Part shown: in pieces, positions 46,801 to 54,730 of the stretch
Layout: each line of letters begins with the position of its first letter
Position numbering within the stretch: position 1 is the stretch's first letter
Assembly: GCA_028277395.1 (NCBI GenBank)
Contig: JANQGJ010000092.1
Location: forward strand, 1 to 62,078
DNA: 62,078 nt
Direction of reading: 5' to 3'
DNA from: Bacteroidales bacterium
GTDB taxonomy: Bacteria; Bacteroidota; Bacteroidia; Bacteroidales; F082
Position numbers and translations under genes: made by a program
The notes under the pieces: generated by a model
Database searches by the model: none
Seen by the model: only the letters and a program-made list of their open reading frames with translations
Told to the model about the DNA's origin: nothing

Positions 46801-47521
46801 TGCATGGTTAAACCCACGATTGAAATATACAGTTAGTGATGATTTTAACTATTCTTTGGGTGCATTTTACCAATACTTTAAAGTTACCGATACAACAAAC
46901 AGATATATTGGTGATCTGTATCCTGACAATATTGACTCTGCTGCTTTTTTAGCACATCACTATGTGGGAGTTAATTTAAAAGCACAATTTGATAACAGAG
47001 ATGAGGAATTATTCCCTCACAGGGGTGTGATATGGGAAACCGGTCTTTCAGGATTTTATTCAGCATATGAAGAGGCAAAAAATTTTGTAAAACTAAGATC
47101 AGACTTAAGGTTTTACCTAAGCTTCAGAAAAGACCCACGAGTTGTATTCGCATTCAGATTTGGAGGAGCTGCAAATTTTGGTGACTATGAATTTTATCAT
47201 GCAAATTATTTGGGAGGTAAAACGAATTTACGTGGTTTCAGAAGTAACAGATTTGCCGGTGATTATTCATTTTATCAGAATACCGAGATCAGAATAAAAC
47301 TACTAAATATAAGAAGTTATATATTTAACGGTCAAACCGGGATTTACTTGTTTAACGACATTGGTAGGGTTTGGGTAAAAGGTGAAAACAGCAAAAGGTG
47401 GCACGATGGATATGGGTTAGGTATCTGGTTAACTCCATTTGATTTTGCCGCATTAACAGCAGCCTACAACAGATCATATGATGATGACATGATCACTTTT
47501 GCATTTAGATTCCTGTTTTAA
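43811..47521 (+). CDS. Metallophosphoesterase + CotH-kinase-like + Omp85-barrel fusion
   Basis: A 1236-residue exported protein. Signal peptide 1-23. Calcineurin-like phosphoesterase about 45-370: LIGDTKYPG (Asp54), ILGDILYP (Asp86), PGNHDW (127-130), ASHHP (229-230) and AAGHEHNLQY (307-310). The middle part (about 450-680) resembles CotH/atypical spore-coat kinases: YVLRSVNK, LGIYREEIANGVFLFEE, then a catalytic-loop-like NDWDRHDDQW (609-618) and a metal-loop-like PVPRDRDQVYF (633-643). The C-terminal part (about 880-1236) is a BamA/TamA-type barrel (YLGGKTNLRGFRSNRFAGDY, terminal FAFRFLF). A combined phosphatase and kinase attached to an outer-membrane barrel would be unusual; the kinase part is my inference. 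Confidence 0.82.
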   Translation: MKTWIQFILLFILLFTLQKVEAQKLYYSPENEDWKLKVQEKTDTELYTIYLIGDTKYPGPGNKNLTLLKKELQKHDQNSAVVILGDILYPLGMRDSSDEAYTEDVKNMDYLLNTFDNYKGRIVFIPGNHDWAKGRSEGWETLMNGEKYIEEYLDNGNIFLPDNGCPGPVEISLNDDITLIVFDSQWYFHKYDKPGEGDGCGFTHQNEIFIQIEDAIRRNRDKKVILASHHPLFSVGKHGGYFPSSYLLFPLLDVQKNMYIPLPGFIYTGYRKYFGNIQDLSHPEYKIFTETLLNIVNEYPNVIYAAGHEHNLQYFHTDSLHHIISGGGGEGTYIARKEKKADFAYQGVGYCKLTFLNNGDVWMKFITPDSTEQEKVLFNKMLFNRKVFDKQAKEDYHRNLDYTDSTVLVKLNDVYLAGGFQRFLMGDNYRNIWNTEIELPVFDIGTEKGGLTIIKRGGGQQTRSIRMKDKNGKQYVLRSVNKYVEKALAENMQNTIAVDVLQDGISASHPFSAVTVPVLADATGVMHTNPRFVWVPDDPRLGIYREEIANGVFLFEERPAGNREDVDSFNKSKKIINTADVIKKTQSDHNHSIDQLSVVRARLFDVLINDWDRHDDQWRWASFRDNKKTFYQPVPRDRDQVYFVNEGVGMQLATLIYPLRKFQGFDHNIRDINGLTFNGRYFDRSFMTEPDFSDWMKITEEIKSNITDSVIHAAITQMPPKIYDSTGVEIEEKLKSRRDNLDIYAEQFYSFLSKTVDVVGTNDRELFEVLRLPNGETDVKVYALSRKKGNIKEELYHRKFNPEITKEIRLYGLKGKDEFRISGYGKKGIKIRVIGGKSNDLIIDSSKVAGLSRKTVVYDRKDKKNTIIAGKETKIRLSDNSSVNKYNRKQFKHNRLLPILLAGYNVDDGIIIGAGININRYNFRDSTFHKIRANMAFKTGAFSLGYEGLFSAISPSFDLLLDAEISFPRNVDNYFGIGNSTERTSSNSSYYRVRYEYAWLNPRLKYTVSDDFNYSLGAFYQYFKVTDTTNRYIGDLYPDNIDSAAFLAHHYVGVNLKAQFDNRDEELFPHRGVIWETGLSGFYSAYEEAKNFVKLRSDLRFYLSFRKDPRVVFAFRFGGAANFGDYEFYHANYLGGKTNLRGFRSNRFAGDYSFYQNTEIRIKLLNIRSYIFNGQTGIYLFNDIGRVWVKGENSKRWHDGYGLGIWLTPFDFAALTAAYNRSYDDDMITFAFRFLF

Positions 47522-47579
47522 CAGATTTTATACAATTTATTTATGATCCGTTAGTTTAAGAAATAATAATACAAGTGTG

Positions 47580-48764
47580 ATGAAGATGATAAGTAATGAA
47601 ATATTATTGGCAGCAGGTGAGTTTGTTAAAGAACTTCTGGACACTAAACTACCCGAAGATGTTATTTTTCATACAGGTGCACATGCTGAGTACGTTGCGG
47701 ATAAAGCTAAACTAATTGGAAAAAACAGTGGATTATCAGATGAAGATATTCGATTAGTTGAGTTCTGCGCTTTGTTCCATGATGTTGGTTTCACAGTTAG
47801 CCCTGAAAATCATGAACCTGAGAGTGTAAATATAGCAAAGGAATTTCTGGCTAAATATGATGTAGATCCTGAGGTAATTAATAAGGTTGAAGAATGTATT
47901 TTGGCAACAAAGATGCCGCAAAATCCTAAAAGCCTGGTTGCAAAGGTACTATGTGATGCCGATTTATATCATTTATCTTGTGACAATTATTTTGAGCATA
48001 TTGAAGCCTTGCGCAAGGAGTGGTCGAAAATATCATGTATGAAAATTGGCAGAAAGAAATTCTACGGTTTATCAATAATATTTTTCAATAAGCATAATTA
48101 TTTTACCGATTATGCAAAAAAAGAATTAACTCCGAAAAAAGAAAATAATTTACAGGAACTAAATAAAAAGGTATATATTTTGGAAAAGGAAAAAGAAAAA
48201 AGTATTCTGGAAAAAGCAGGAAAAAAGAATAAAAGTAAAGGATATTCTCGTGGTGTGGAATCGATGTTTAGGTTAACTGCACGTAACCAAATCAGTTTAA
48301 GTTCGATTGCTGATAATAAATCCAATATCCTGATCACAGTTAATTCATTAATCCTATCAATTTTGTTAACTGTTCTGGTTTCAAGGTTTGAAGAAACTCC
48401 GAATATCATACTACCAACATTGATCTTCATACTCTTCGCATTAATTACCATAATATTTGCTATACTGTCAACAAGACCAAATATTTCTGCAGGAAAATTC
48501 ACCAAAGAGGATATTAAAAAAAACAAGGTAAATCTTCTGTTTTTTGGCAATTTTTACAATATGGAACTTTCTGATTATGAATGGGCTATTGAAGAGTTGA
48601 TGAAGAATGACGAAAATCTATACAGTACTATGATCAAAGATCAATACTCATTGGGTAAAGTACTGGCTAAGAAATACAAGTTGCTTAGGATCGCATATAA
48701 TGTATTTATGTTTGGGATAATTATTTCCATAATAGCATTTATTCTGGCATTTGTTAACATATAA
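47580..48764 (+). CDS. HD phosphohydrolase fused to a Pycsar-type transmembrane effector (PycTM)
   Basis: A 394-residue fusion. The HD domain (about 1-170) has intact metal ligands: HTGAHAEY, LFHDVGF (His-Asp at about 67-68) and VLCDADLYHL. A Lys/Glu-rich coiled coil follows. The last 160 residues carry the PycTM pattern: FRLTARNQISLSSIADNKSN, then ILITVNSLILSILLTVLVSR, IFAILSTRPN, VNLLFFGNFYNMELSDYEWA and a terminal helix pair. In Pycsar defence such effectors sit in the membrane and respond to cCMP/cUMP; the HD part could hydrolyse nucleotides. ATG 47580 is preferred to GTG 47577. Cyclase-like genes lie nearby. Confidence 0.88.
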   Translation: MKMISNEILLAAGEFVKELLDTKLPEDVIFHTGAHAEYVADKAKLIGKNSGLSDEDIRLVEFCALFHDVGFTVSPENHEPESVNIAKEFLAKYDVDPEVINKVEECILATKMPQNPKSLVAKVLCDADLYHLSCDNYFEHIEALRKEWSKISCMKIGRKKFYGLSIIFFNKHNYFTDYAKKELTPKKENNLQELNKKVYILEKEKEKSILEKAGKKNKSKGYSRGVESMFRLTARNQISLSSIADNKSNILITVNSLILSILLTVLVSRFEETPNIILPTLIFILFALITIIFAILSTRPNISAGKFTKEDIKKNKVNLLFFGNFYNMELSDYEWAIEELMKNDENLYSTMIKDQYSLGKVLAKKYKLLRIAYNVFMFGIIISIIAFILAFVNI

Positions 48765-48774
48765 AAACCTGAAT

Positions 48775-50643
48775 ATGAATACCTATACTGATAAACTTCG
48801 GTTACTGGAGACACAAATAAATGAAATTATCTCAGGGATATCTAAAATTGAAGAAGAGTTTTCGGAAGAAATAAATAATGTTCATCCAATTTATGGCAAA
48901 AGTGCGCGAAACCTTGTCCATTATCTTGGTTTTAGAAGTTATGATATTGATGATCTTCAGGAACAATTGAGAGACCTGGGATTACCAAGCCTTTCAAACA
49001 TTGAAGGGCATGTTATGAGAAGTTTGCATTCCATAAAGACGATAATAAACTATATGCTCGGAAAACCTTCTCCTGAAAAAAGGAAGGGAATAATATCAAT
49101 CAAAAAGAGTAACAAAATACTTACAAGAAATACCAAGTTACTTTTCGGGTATAAGTCAAAGAAAAGAAGAACCAGGATAATGGTTACATTACCGGGATCA
49201 TCCTCAGAAGATATTCCGTTTATTACCAGGCTCCTGAATGCAGGAATGAACAGTGCCCGAATTAATTGTGCCCATGATGACCCGGAAACATGGGAGAAAA
49301 TGATAAGTAATGTACGTTCAGCAGGAGAAAAACAGTTTAAAAGTTGTAAGATCATGATGGATCTTGGTGGACCTAAATTGAGGACAGGCTCCATTCTTCC
49401 GGGACCAAAACTCATTCATATTAAACCTGAAAAAGATGCGCTTGGACAAGTAATAAATCCTGCTAAAGTCTGGATAGCACCTCCGGAATATCTTCCTCCT
49501 GATGACACGGCAAGCCTGCATATACCTGTTGGTATTGAATGGTTTAACAGCGTTAAAAGAGGTGATACAATTCAATTACTTGATACGAGAGGAAAAAAAG
49601 TAAAAATTATTGTTGAAGGAAGAAAGGGAAACGGACGTACCGGTTCCTGTTTTAGTTCTGCCTATGTATCAACCGGTACTGAGCTGAAGTTGTTTCGCCC
49701 TGATAATACTGAGAAACTTGCTCATAATGTTGGTGAACTAATGCCTATTGAGCAGTACATCACCCTAAAAACCAACGACTTCCTATTTCTACACAAAGAT
49801 CAGCGCCCCGGAGAACCGGCAAAATATGATGATAACGGCAACCTGATGGAAGCAGCTCATATTTCATGTACATTACCGGAAATTTTTGATGATGTTAAAA
49901 CCGGTGAACCGATTTTCTTTGATGATGGTAAAATTGAAGGGACAATTGTTGATACAGAACCGGACAGACTGAAGATTAAGATTACTTATGCAAAGGATAC
50001 AGGAGGAAAACTTAAATCGGACAAAGGAATAAACCTTCCTGAAAGCGATCTTAAGGTTAGCGGTTTAACAGAAAAAGACAGACAAGACCTTGGATTTATA
50101 ACTGAGTTTGCCGATACTGTGAACTTTTCTTTTGTAAATGATGTAAATGATGTGCAACAGCTTCAGGATGAGCTGGTAAAATATGATACACAACTTGGCA
50201 TTATTCTTAAAATAGAAACACAGAAAGGCTTTAAAAATCTTCCTCGTATATTGCTGAAAGCCATGCAATCATACCCAATTGGTGTTATGATAGCCAGAGG
50301 TGACCTTGCAATTGAAACAGGATGGAAAAATTTTGCCAGCATACAGGAAGAGATACTACGTATTTGTGAAGCCGCCCATATTCCGGATGTCTGGGCTACA
50401 CAGGTACTGGAAAACCTTGCAAAAAAAGGCGTACCCTCAAGAGCAGAAATAACTGATGCAGCATTAGCACAACGTGCCGAATGTGTTATGCTTAACAAAG
50501 GTGCTTACATTGAGAAAGCCGTAAAAATGCTCGATAAAATACTCAGAAGGATGCAAAGATTTCAAAAAAAGAAAGAAACAATGCTTCCTAAACTTGATGA
50601 TGCAGATAAACTTTATTTATCGCATGATAAGTTTAATATTTAA
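48775..50643 (+). CDS. Pyruvate-kinase-like protein with N-terminal extension, no C-terminal domain
   Basis: A 622-residue protein. About 130 residues of helical extension (YGKSARNLVHYLGFRSYDID, then GHVMRSLHSIKTIINYMLG) precede a pyruvate kinase barrel. RIMVTLPGSSSEDI, GMNSARINCAHDDPE, MMDLGGPKLRTG, LKIETQKGF, MIARGDLAIE and WATQVLENLAKKGVPSRAEI retain the main active-site residues (the Lys of LKIE, the Asp of ARGD, the Thr of ATQ), although FSH is CAH. The lid region is enlarged. The usual C-terminal allosteric domain is absent. It starts ten bases after the HD-PycTM gene, so it is part of the same operon. A phosphotransfer on an unknown phosphoenol or related substrate is possible. Confidence 0.88.
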   Translation: MNTYTDKLRLLETQINEIISGISKIEEEFSEEINNVHPIYGKSARNLVHYLGFRSYDIDDLQEQLRDLGLPSLSNIEGHVMRSLHSIKTIINYMLGKPSPEKRKGIISIKKSNKILTRNTKLLFGYKSKKRRTRIMVTLPGSSSEDIPFITRLLNAGMNSARINCAHDDPETWEKMISNVRSAGEKQFKSCKIMMDLGGPKLRTGSILPGPKLIHIKPEKDALGQVINPAKVWIAPPEYLPPDDTASLHIPVGIEWFNSVKRGDTIQLLDTRGKKVKIIVEGRKGNGRTGSCFSSAYVSTGTELKLFRPDNTEKLAHNVGELMPIEQYITLKTNDFLFLHKDQRPGEPAKYDDNGNLMEAAHISCTLPEIFDDVKTGEPIFFDDGKIEGTIVDTEPDRLKIKITYAKDTGGKLKSDKGINLPESDLKVSGLTEKDRQDLGFITEFADTVNFSFVNDVNDVQQLQDELVKYDTQLGIILKIETQKGFKNLPRILLKAMQSYPIGVMIARGDLAIETGWKNFASIQEEILRICEAAHIPDVWATQVLENLAKKGVPSRAEITDAALAQRAECVMLNKGAYIEKAVKMLDKILRRMQRFQKKKETMLPKLDDADKLYLSHDKFNI

Positions 50644-50698
50644 TTATAATCAATTCCGTTCAAGATTGATTTATAGTAACAAATCACTATTATCACGT

Positions 50699-51529
50699 AT
50701 GCAAAGAATCAGTTTATCAGCTCTGGCGCTGTTGTTATTTCTTAATATTCATGGGCAGGATAATAAGGGTAGAGAAAATAATGTTTATTCCATAAACCAT
50801 AAAGTTGAAATTCCGGTAACTCTGGGACTTTTTGCAGTTAATTACTATGGGTTTGGCGTACTTAAACGTAAACCTGTACTAGATTCAACTGAAGTTATTT
50901 CATTGAATAAAAATGATGTTTGGGCATTTGACCGTGTTGCTTTAAATCAATCACATGAACAAAGATTCGATGCTCAAAATATGTCGGATATCAGTATGAA
51001 TGTCTCACTCATGTTACCGGCATTGTTGCTTATTGATAGAGAGATTCGCAGCGATTGGTTCGACATAATTGTATTATATCTTGAAACACAGGCAATAAAC
51101 TCAAATTTATATACATGGACAGGTCCTATGATATTCAATCGTTCAAGACCTCTGGTTTACTATCACGAGCTTCCCATGGAAGAAAGGACTGCCAGTGGGA
51201 CCAGAAACTCATTTTTCAGTGGTCATACATCATGGACTGCAGGAGCATCTTTTTTTACAGCAAAGGTGTATTCAGACTATCATCCTGAACTTGGCGGCAA
51301 AAAGTGGTTGTTATTTGCTGCAGCATTGATTCCACCAACAATTGTTGGCTATTATCGTATCAGGGCGCTTAAACATTTCCCGACTGATGTTATTGCAGGT
51401 GGAGCAATTGGAGCGGCAATGGGAGTATTAATACCACATTTACATAAAGCAAACAGAAAAAATAAAAACTTGTCTCTACTACCATTCGCAGGAGAATACA
51501 CAGGATTAACGGCCTCTCTTAAGTTTTAA
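50699..51529 (+). CDS. PAP2-family membrane-associated phosphatase
   Basis: A 276-residue protein. I choose the ATG at 50699 because it gives a signal peptide (MQRISLSALALLLFLNIHGQ); upstream in-frame starts lie inside the previous gene. The phosphatase motifs are NRSRPLVYY, SGHTSWTAG and RIRALKHFPTDVIAGG, the last holding the catalytic His-Asp. PAP2 enzymes remove phosphate from lipids such as undecaprenyl pyrophosphate or phosphatidic acid. It is the last gene of the nine-gene plus-strand run and faces a cyclase-like gene. Confidence 0.88.
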   Translation: MQRISLSALALLLFLNIHGQDNKGRENNVYSINHKVEIPVTLGLFAVNYYGFGVLKRKPVLDSTEVISLNKNDVWAFDRVALNQSHEQRFDAQNMSDISMNVSLMLPALLLIDREIRSDWFDIIVLYLETQAINSNLYTWTGPMIFNRSRPLVYYHELPMEERTASGTRNSFFSGHTSWTAGASFFTAKVYSDYHPELGGKKWLLFAAALIPPTIVGYYRIRALKHFPTDVIAGGAIGAAMGVLIPHLHKANRKNKNLSLLPFAGEYTGLTASLKF

Positions 51530-51532
51530 TTA

Positions 51533-52672
51533 TCAGCTTAGTAAAAACTGTTTGTAATTAACACTGAACAATTCAATTGGTTTATTCTTTCCTTTTAACG
51601 ACCTCTCCCCCAACGAGGTGAAATTATAATCTTTCGTTTTAACAATTGCTTTCTCAACAGAAGATGAAATTATAAATGTTCGTTTAAGTTCATTACAAAG
51701 TCCCTGTATTCTGGCAGCAGTATTTAAAGTATCTCCATGATATGCTATGTCTCTTTTAATCTCACCAACTTCAACAGCCGTAACCTTACCCAGGTGCATT
51801 CCGGCTTTAAATTCGGGTACGAATCCATACCTGCTCAGATAATGAGACCTCCTCTGATAAAAAACTTCCCTAACATCAAAATACAACTTCAGACATGACA
51901 GGTTCCTGATACCTTCCTGCCATGGCCATGTAATTACAACTTCATCACCAACATACTGATAAATCTCGGCATTGTTTGCTGTCAATACTCTGTTGATATC
52001 CATAAAGCTATCCCTTATCATGGCACTATACTTAATATGTCCCAGATTTTCAGCATGAGTAGTAGATGATTTCAAATCAAGAAACATGAAAAAACGTTCC
52101 TGCTCTTTTGGAGTTCTGTATCTGCCTAACAACATGGGAATTAGCACCCCCGGACCAAACTTTTTGTTCATTTGGTTTATAAAACTTATTATAGCGGACA
52201 TTGGTGCAGTAAATATCAATAGAATTATTGTTAAGTTTCTCCAGGTAACATGACTTTCACTGATCACTTTACTCGCCGGATAATTTGGTTCAATAATATA
52301 GTCCCATACCACAAACCTGAGCAAGCTCATTATTCCAAAAAGAAGCAGCGGGTATATTGCACTTCTTATCAGTATTATAAGTCCAAGGGATAACCTTTTA
52401 AACCTCGTTTTCTCTTCAAGTAACTCAACAAACCCTAAAACAACCCCAAAAATAACCCCGAAAAACACGGATATCACAGCAAGCATTCCAAAAGAAATTT
52501 CTGTATTTGCTATACTTACCTGATCAATGGTAATTGCAGTATAATACACAATAGCTGAAAAAAGAATAAAAGCAAGCACCCAGTAATTTACCTGTGTACC
52601 GATAAAAGAAATGACAGGATATCTAAATGCCATAGTCCTTGCCCTTGTAGTGTAATCAAATTCCCGTTTCAT
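51533..52672 (-). CDS. Membrane class III nucleotide-cyclase-like protein (third of three)
   Basis: A 379-residue protein with four N-terminal helices (about 28-165) and a class III cyclase domain. Metal Asp residues lie in FMFLDLKSST (Asp199) and YQYVGDEVVITW (Asp243). IAYHGDTLNTAARIQ retains the Asn317 and Arg321 pair. Gln239 replaces the adenine-selecting Lys, and Ala310 stands at the base-selecting Asp. It is the closest relative in the window of the protein at 41701-42807 and has more of the catalytic set. It is convergent with the PAP2 gene. Confidence 0.88.
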   Translation of the reverse strand: MKREFDYTTRARTMAFRYPVISFIGTQVNYWVLAFILFSAIVYYTAITIDQVSIANTEISFGMLAVISVFFGVIFGVVLGFVELLEEKTRFKRLSLGLIILIRSAIYPLLLFGIMSLLRFVVWDYIIEPNYPASKVISESHVTWRNLTIILLIFTAPMSAIISFINQMNKKFGPGVLIPMLLGRYRTPKEQERFFMFLDLKSSTTHAENLGHIKYSAMIRDSFMDINRVLTANNAEIYQYVGDEVVITWPWQEGIRNLSCLKLYFDVREVFYQRRSHYLSRYGFVPEFKAGMHLGKVTAVEVGEIKRDIAYHGDTLNTAARIQGLCNELKRTFIISSSVEKAIVKTKDYNFTSLGERSLKGKNKPIELFSVNYKQFLLS

Positions 52673-52719
52673 AATTTACAATTTACTTACAAGCGTTATC
52701 TAACTATATCCTGAATGTG

Positions 52720-52727
52720 CAAAGTTA
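52720..52727 (-). promoter_or_regulatory. Candidate -7 element of the third cyclase-like gene
   Basis: TAACTTTG on the minus strand matches TAnnTTTG, 48 bases before the start codon. No -33 partner found. Confidence 0.4.
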
Positions 52728-52771
52728 AATTTGTTATTTAATTTTCACACATAATAAATGTTAATTGTAAG

Positions 52772-52779
52772 TATATTTG
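52772..52779 (+). promoter_or_regulatory. Candidate -7 element abutting the GNAT start codon
   Basis: TATATTTG matches TAnnTTTG and ends three bases before the ATG at 52783, so transcription would start at or next to the A of the start codon. It also excludes the TTG at 52777 as a likely start. Confidence 0.45.
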
Positions 52780-52782
52780 TGT

Positions 52783-53646
52783 ATGATTAATTTAGATGAA
52801 CTCGTATTTAAGAAATTGGACATGTCCGGATTACAAAAACTTGTAAAATGGGCAGAAGTAGAAGGTTGGAACCCTGGAAAACACGACGCTGAAGTATTCA
52901 TGAATACTGATCCCAACGGTTTTTATGGTTTTTTTCACAATGATAAATTAATTGGCGGAGGCTCTATTGTTTCATATGACGGTGATTTTGGTTTCATGGG
53001 ATTTTTTATTGTTGATAATGAATACCGTTCAAAAGGCATAGGAAGAAAACTGTGGTATTTAAGAAGAAACAAACTGATTGAGAGATTAAAGCCCGGGGCA
53101 ACAATTGGAATGGACGGAGTACTTGCAATGCAGGATTTTTATGCGAAAGGTGGTTTTAAAATAGCATTCAGAGATGAACGCCATGAAAATACCGGCAGTA
53201 GTTTCAACATTAGTAATAATATTTCTCCAATTAATGAATCGGATTATCAGGATATCCTGAACTACGACAAATTGTATTTTGGATTTGACCGAAAAAATTT
53301 TATAATACCCTGGTTACAACTTCCGGAGTCAAAATCATTTAAATACATGCTGAACAACAGACTGTCGGGCATGGCAATTATTAGAAAAGTGAATAAAGGA
53401 TATAAAATTTGCCCACTTTTTGCCGATAGTTTTGACATTGCTGAAGAACTTTACAAAGCCTGCTTAAATTCGGTTGTAGGGGAACCAGTTTACATTGATA
53501 TACCTGTCGTAAATAAAAATGCTCTTAAACTAATTAGAAAATATAACACTACTTACGTTTTTGAATGTGCAAGAATGTACTTTGGTAAACAACCTGACAT
53601 TAACATTAACAATGTTTATGGTATTACAACATTTGAATTAGGTTAG
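52783..53646 (+). CDS. Two-domain GNAT acetyltransferase
   Basis: A 287-residue protein with an N-terminal GNAT domain (FGFMGFFIVDNEYRSKGIGR is the acetyl-CoA motif) and a second, GNAT-related C-terminal domain starting near residue 145 (ISPINESDYQDILNYDKLYF) of the Acetyltransf_18/YitH type. The acceptor is unknown. It is followed 23 bases later by another acetyltransferase gene; it stands divergently from the third cyclase gene. Confidence 0.87.
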   Translation: MINLDELVFKKLDMSGLQKLVKWAEVEGWNPGKHDAEVFMNTDPNGFYGFFHNDKLIGGGSIVSYDGDFGFMGFFIVDNEYRSKGIGRKLWYLRRNKLIERLKPGATIGMDGVLAMQDFYAKGGFKIAFRDERHENTGSSFNISNNISPINESDYQDILNYDKLYFGFDRKNFIIPWLQLPESKSFKYMLNNRLSGMAIIRKVNKGYKICPLFADSFDIAEELYKACLNSVVGEPVYIDIPVVNKNALKLIRKYNTTYVFECARMYFGKQPDININNVYGITTFELG

Positions 53647-53669
53647 CTATTTTAAAATTATTTCAAATC

Positions 53670-54188
53670 ATGACAACTAATTCTGAAACAAATATTAAAC
53701 TGAGAAGTTTAAAAAAGGAGGATGCCGGTCGTTTAGCTTTACTTTGTAATAATAAAAAGATATGGGATAATGTAAAAGACATATTCCCACATCCATACAA
53801 ACTGTCAGATGCTCACAAATTCATAGACCATTGCAATAATGAAAATCCAATATCTACTTTTGCTATTGAATATAATAATGAGCTGGTTGGTGCTATAGGA
53901 TTGATGCCTCAAACGGATGTTTACAGGTTATCTGCCGAGTTAGGTTACTGGATCGGAGAACCTTACTGGAATAAAGGGATAGCTACACAGGCAGTAAAAA
54001 TTATTGTAGAGTTTGGTTTTACAAAACTTGGACTTGTCAGGATTTATAGTGGTGTATTCGAACATAACGTTGCTTCAATGAAAGTTCTGGAAAAAGCAGG
54101 ATTTGAATTAGAATGCATAGCAAAAAATGCAATTATTAAAAATGGAAAAATATGTAATGGCCATAGATATGCAATGATAAGAGCTTAA
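53670..54188 (+). CDS. RimJ/RimL-type GNAT acetyltransferase
   Basis: A 172-residue GNAT enzyme with the RimL-family pattern: IKLRSLKKEDAGRLALLCNN, then AELGYWIGEPYWNKGIATQA and GLVRIYSGVFEHNVASMKVL ending KAGFELECIAKNA. It acetylates an amine, most likely a protein N-terminus, an amino acid or an antibiotic. It probably shares a promoter with the preceding GNAT gene. Confidence 0.9.
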   Translation: MTTNSETNIKLRSLKKEDAGRLALLCNNKKIWDNVKDIFPHPYKLSDAHKFIDHCNNENPISTFAIEYNNELVGAIGLMPQTDVYRLSAELGYWIGEPYWNKGIATQAVKIIVEFGFTKLGLVRIYSGVFEHNVASMKVLEKAGFELECIAKNAIIKNGKICNGHRYAMIRA

Positions 54189-54281
54189 CCATAGCTGAAG
54201 TTCTGATCGGTTGTAATTATAGTTGTTGACAGACTTTTAACGATATGCTGTTTGTTGGGCTGGGTAGCGAAATGACTAAGA

Positions 54282-54575
54282 TCAGTTTTCATCATCCTTA
54301 ACAATAACGAAAACATCTTCGTCATCTTTTTTCATGAAATATTTCTCACGGGCATATTTTTCCAACTCAACAGTATCGTTTTGAAGAGTATTAATAGCAG
54401 CCTTATCTTTTTCTATTTCTTCCAGATAAAACTCTTTCTGATTTTCAAGTCCGGTTCTTATTTTTGCCAGATTATACTGGACTATAATACTTTCCTGATC
54501 GAAATAAACCCACCAGATCAAAAAAACCAATCCAGTGTAGAAATATTTATTATTTATGTATTTTTTAAAAAACAT
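54282..54575 (-). CDS. FtsB/DivIC-like septum formation initiator
   Basis: A 97-residue bitopic protein: a short cytoplasmic start, one helix (YFYTGLVFLIWWVYFDQ), and a coiled coil (about 45-75) ending in the typical ELEKYAREKYFMKKDDEDVF. This is the FtsB/DivIC pattern, a scaffold of the division machinery. A minus-strand TAAATTTG (54593-54600) lies 17 bases upstream. Confidence 0.88.
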   Translation of the reverse strand: MFFKKYINNKYFYTGLVFLIWWVYFDQESIIVQYNLAKIRTGLENQKEFYLEEIEKDKAAINTLQNDTVELEKYAREKYFMKKDDEDVFVIVKDDEN

Positions 54576-54592
54576 ATGCTTGAAATCGCAAA

Positions 54593-54600
54593 CAAATTTA
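54593..54600 (-). promoter_or_regulatory. Candidate -7 element of the FtsB/DivIC-like gene
   Basis: TAAATTTG on the minus strand matches TAnnTTTG. A TTG (plus CAA, 54622-54624) lies 21 bases upstream, so both promoter elements are present. Confidence 0.5.
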
Positions 54601-54730
54601 GTCCTATTTTATCTTTCAAAACAACTACTTACCCAATAATTTCAACAAGCTTTTGTTAAGGGAATTCATACTTACCTGTTAAACCAGAGTAATGCAACGG
54701 TTAATAAATGATCAACTCCTGTTTCTCTAA

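Noticed and set aside
40391..51529. Calling the locus a confirmed Pycsar defence system
   Set aside because: The cyclases are membrane proteins with altered active sites and are not adjacent to the effector, and HD-PycTM proteins are widespread outside defence loci, so this is kept as a hypothesis.
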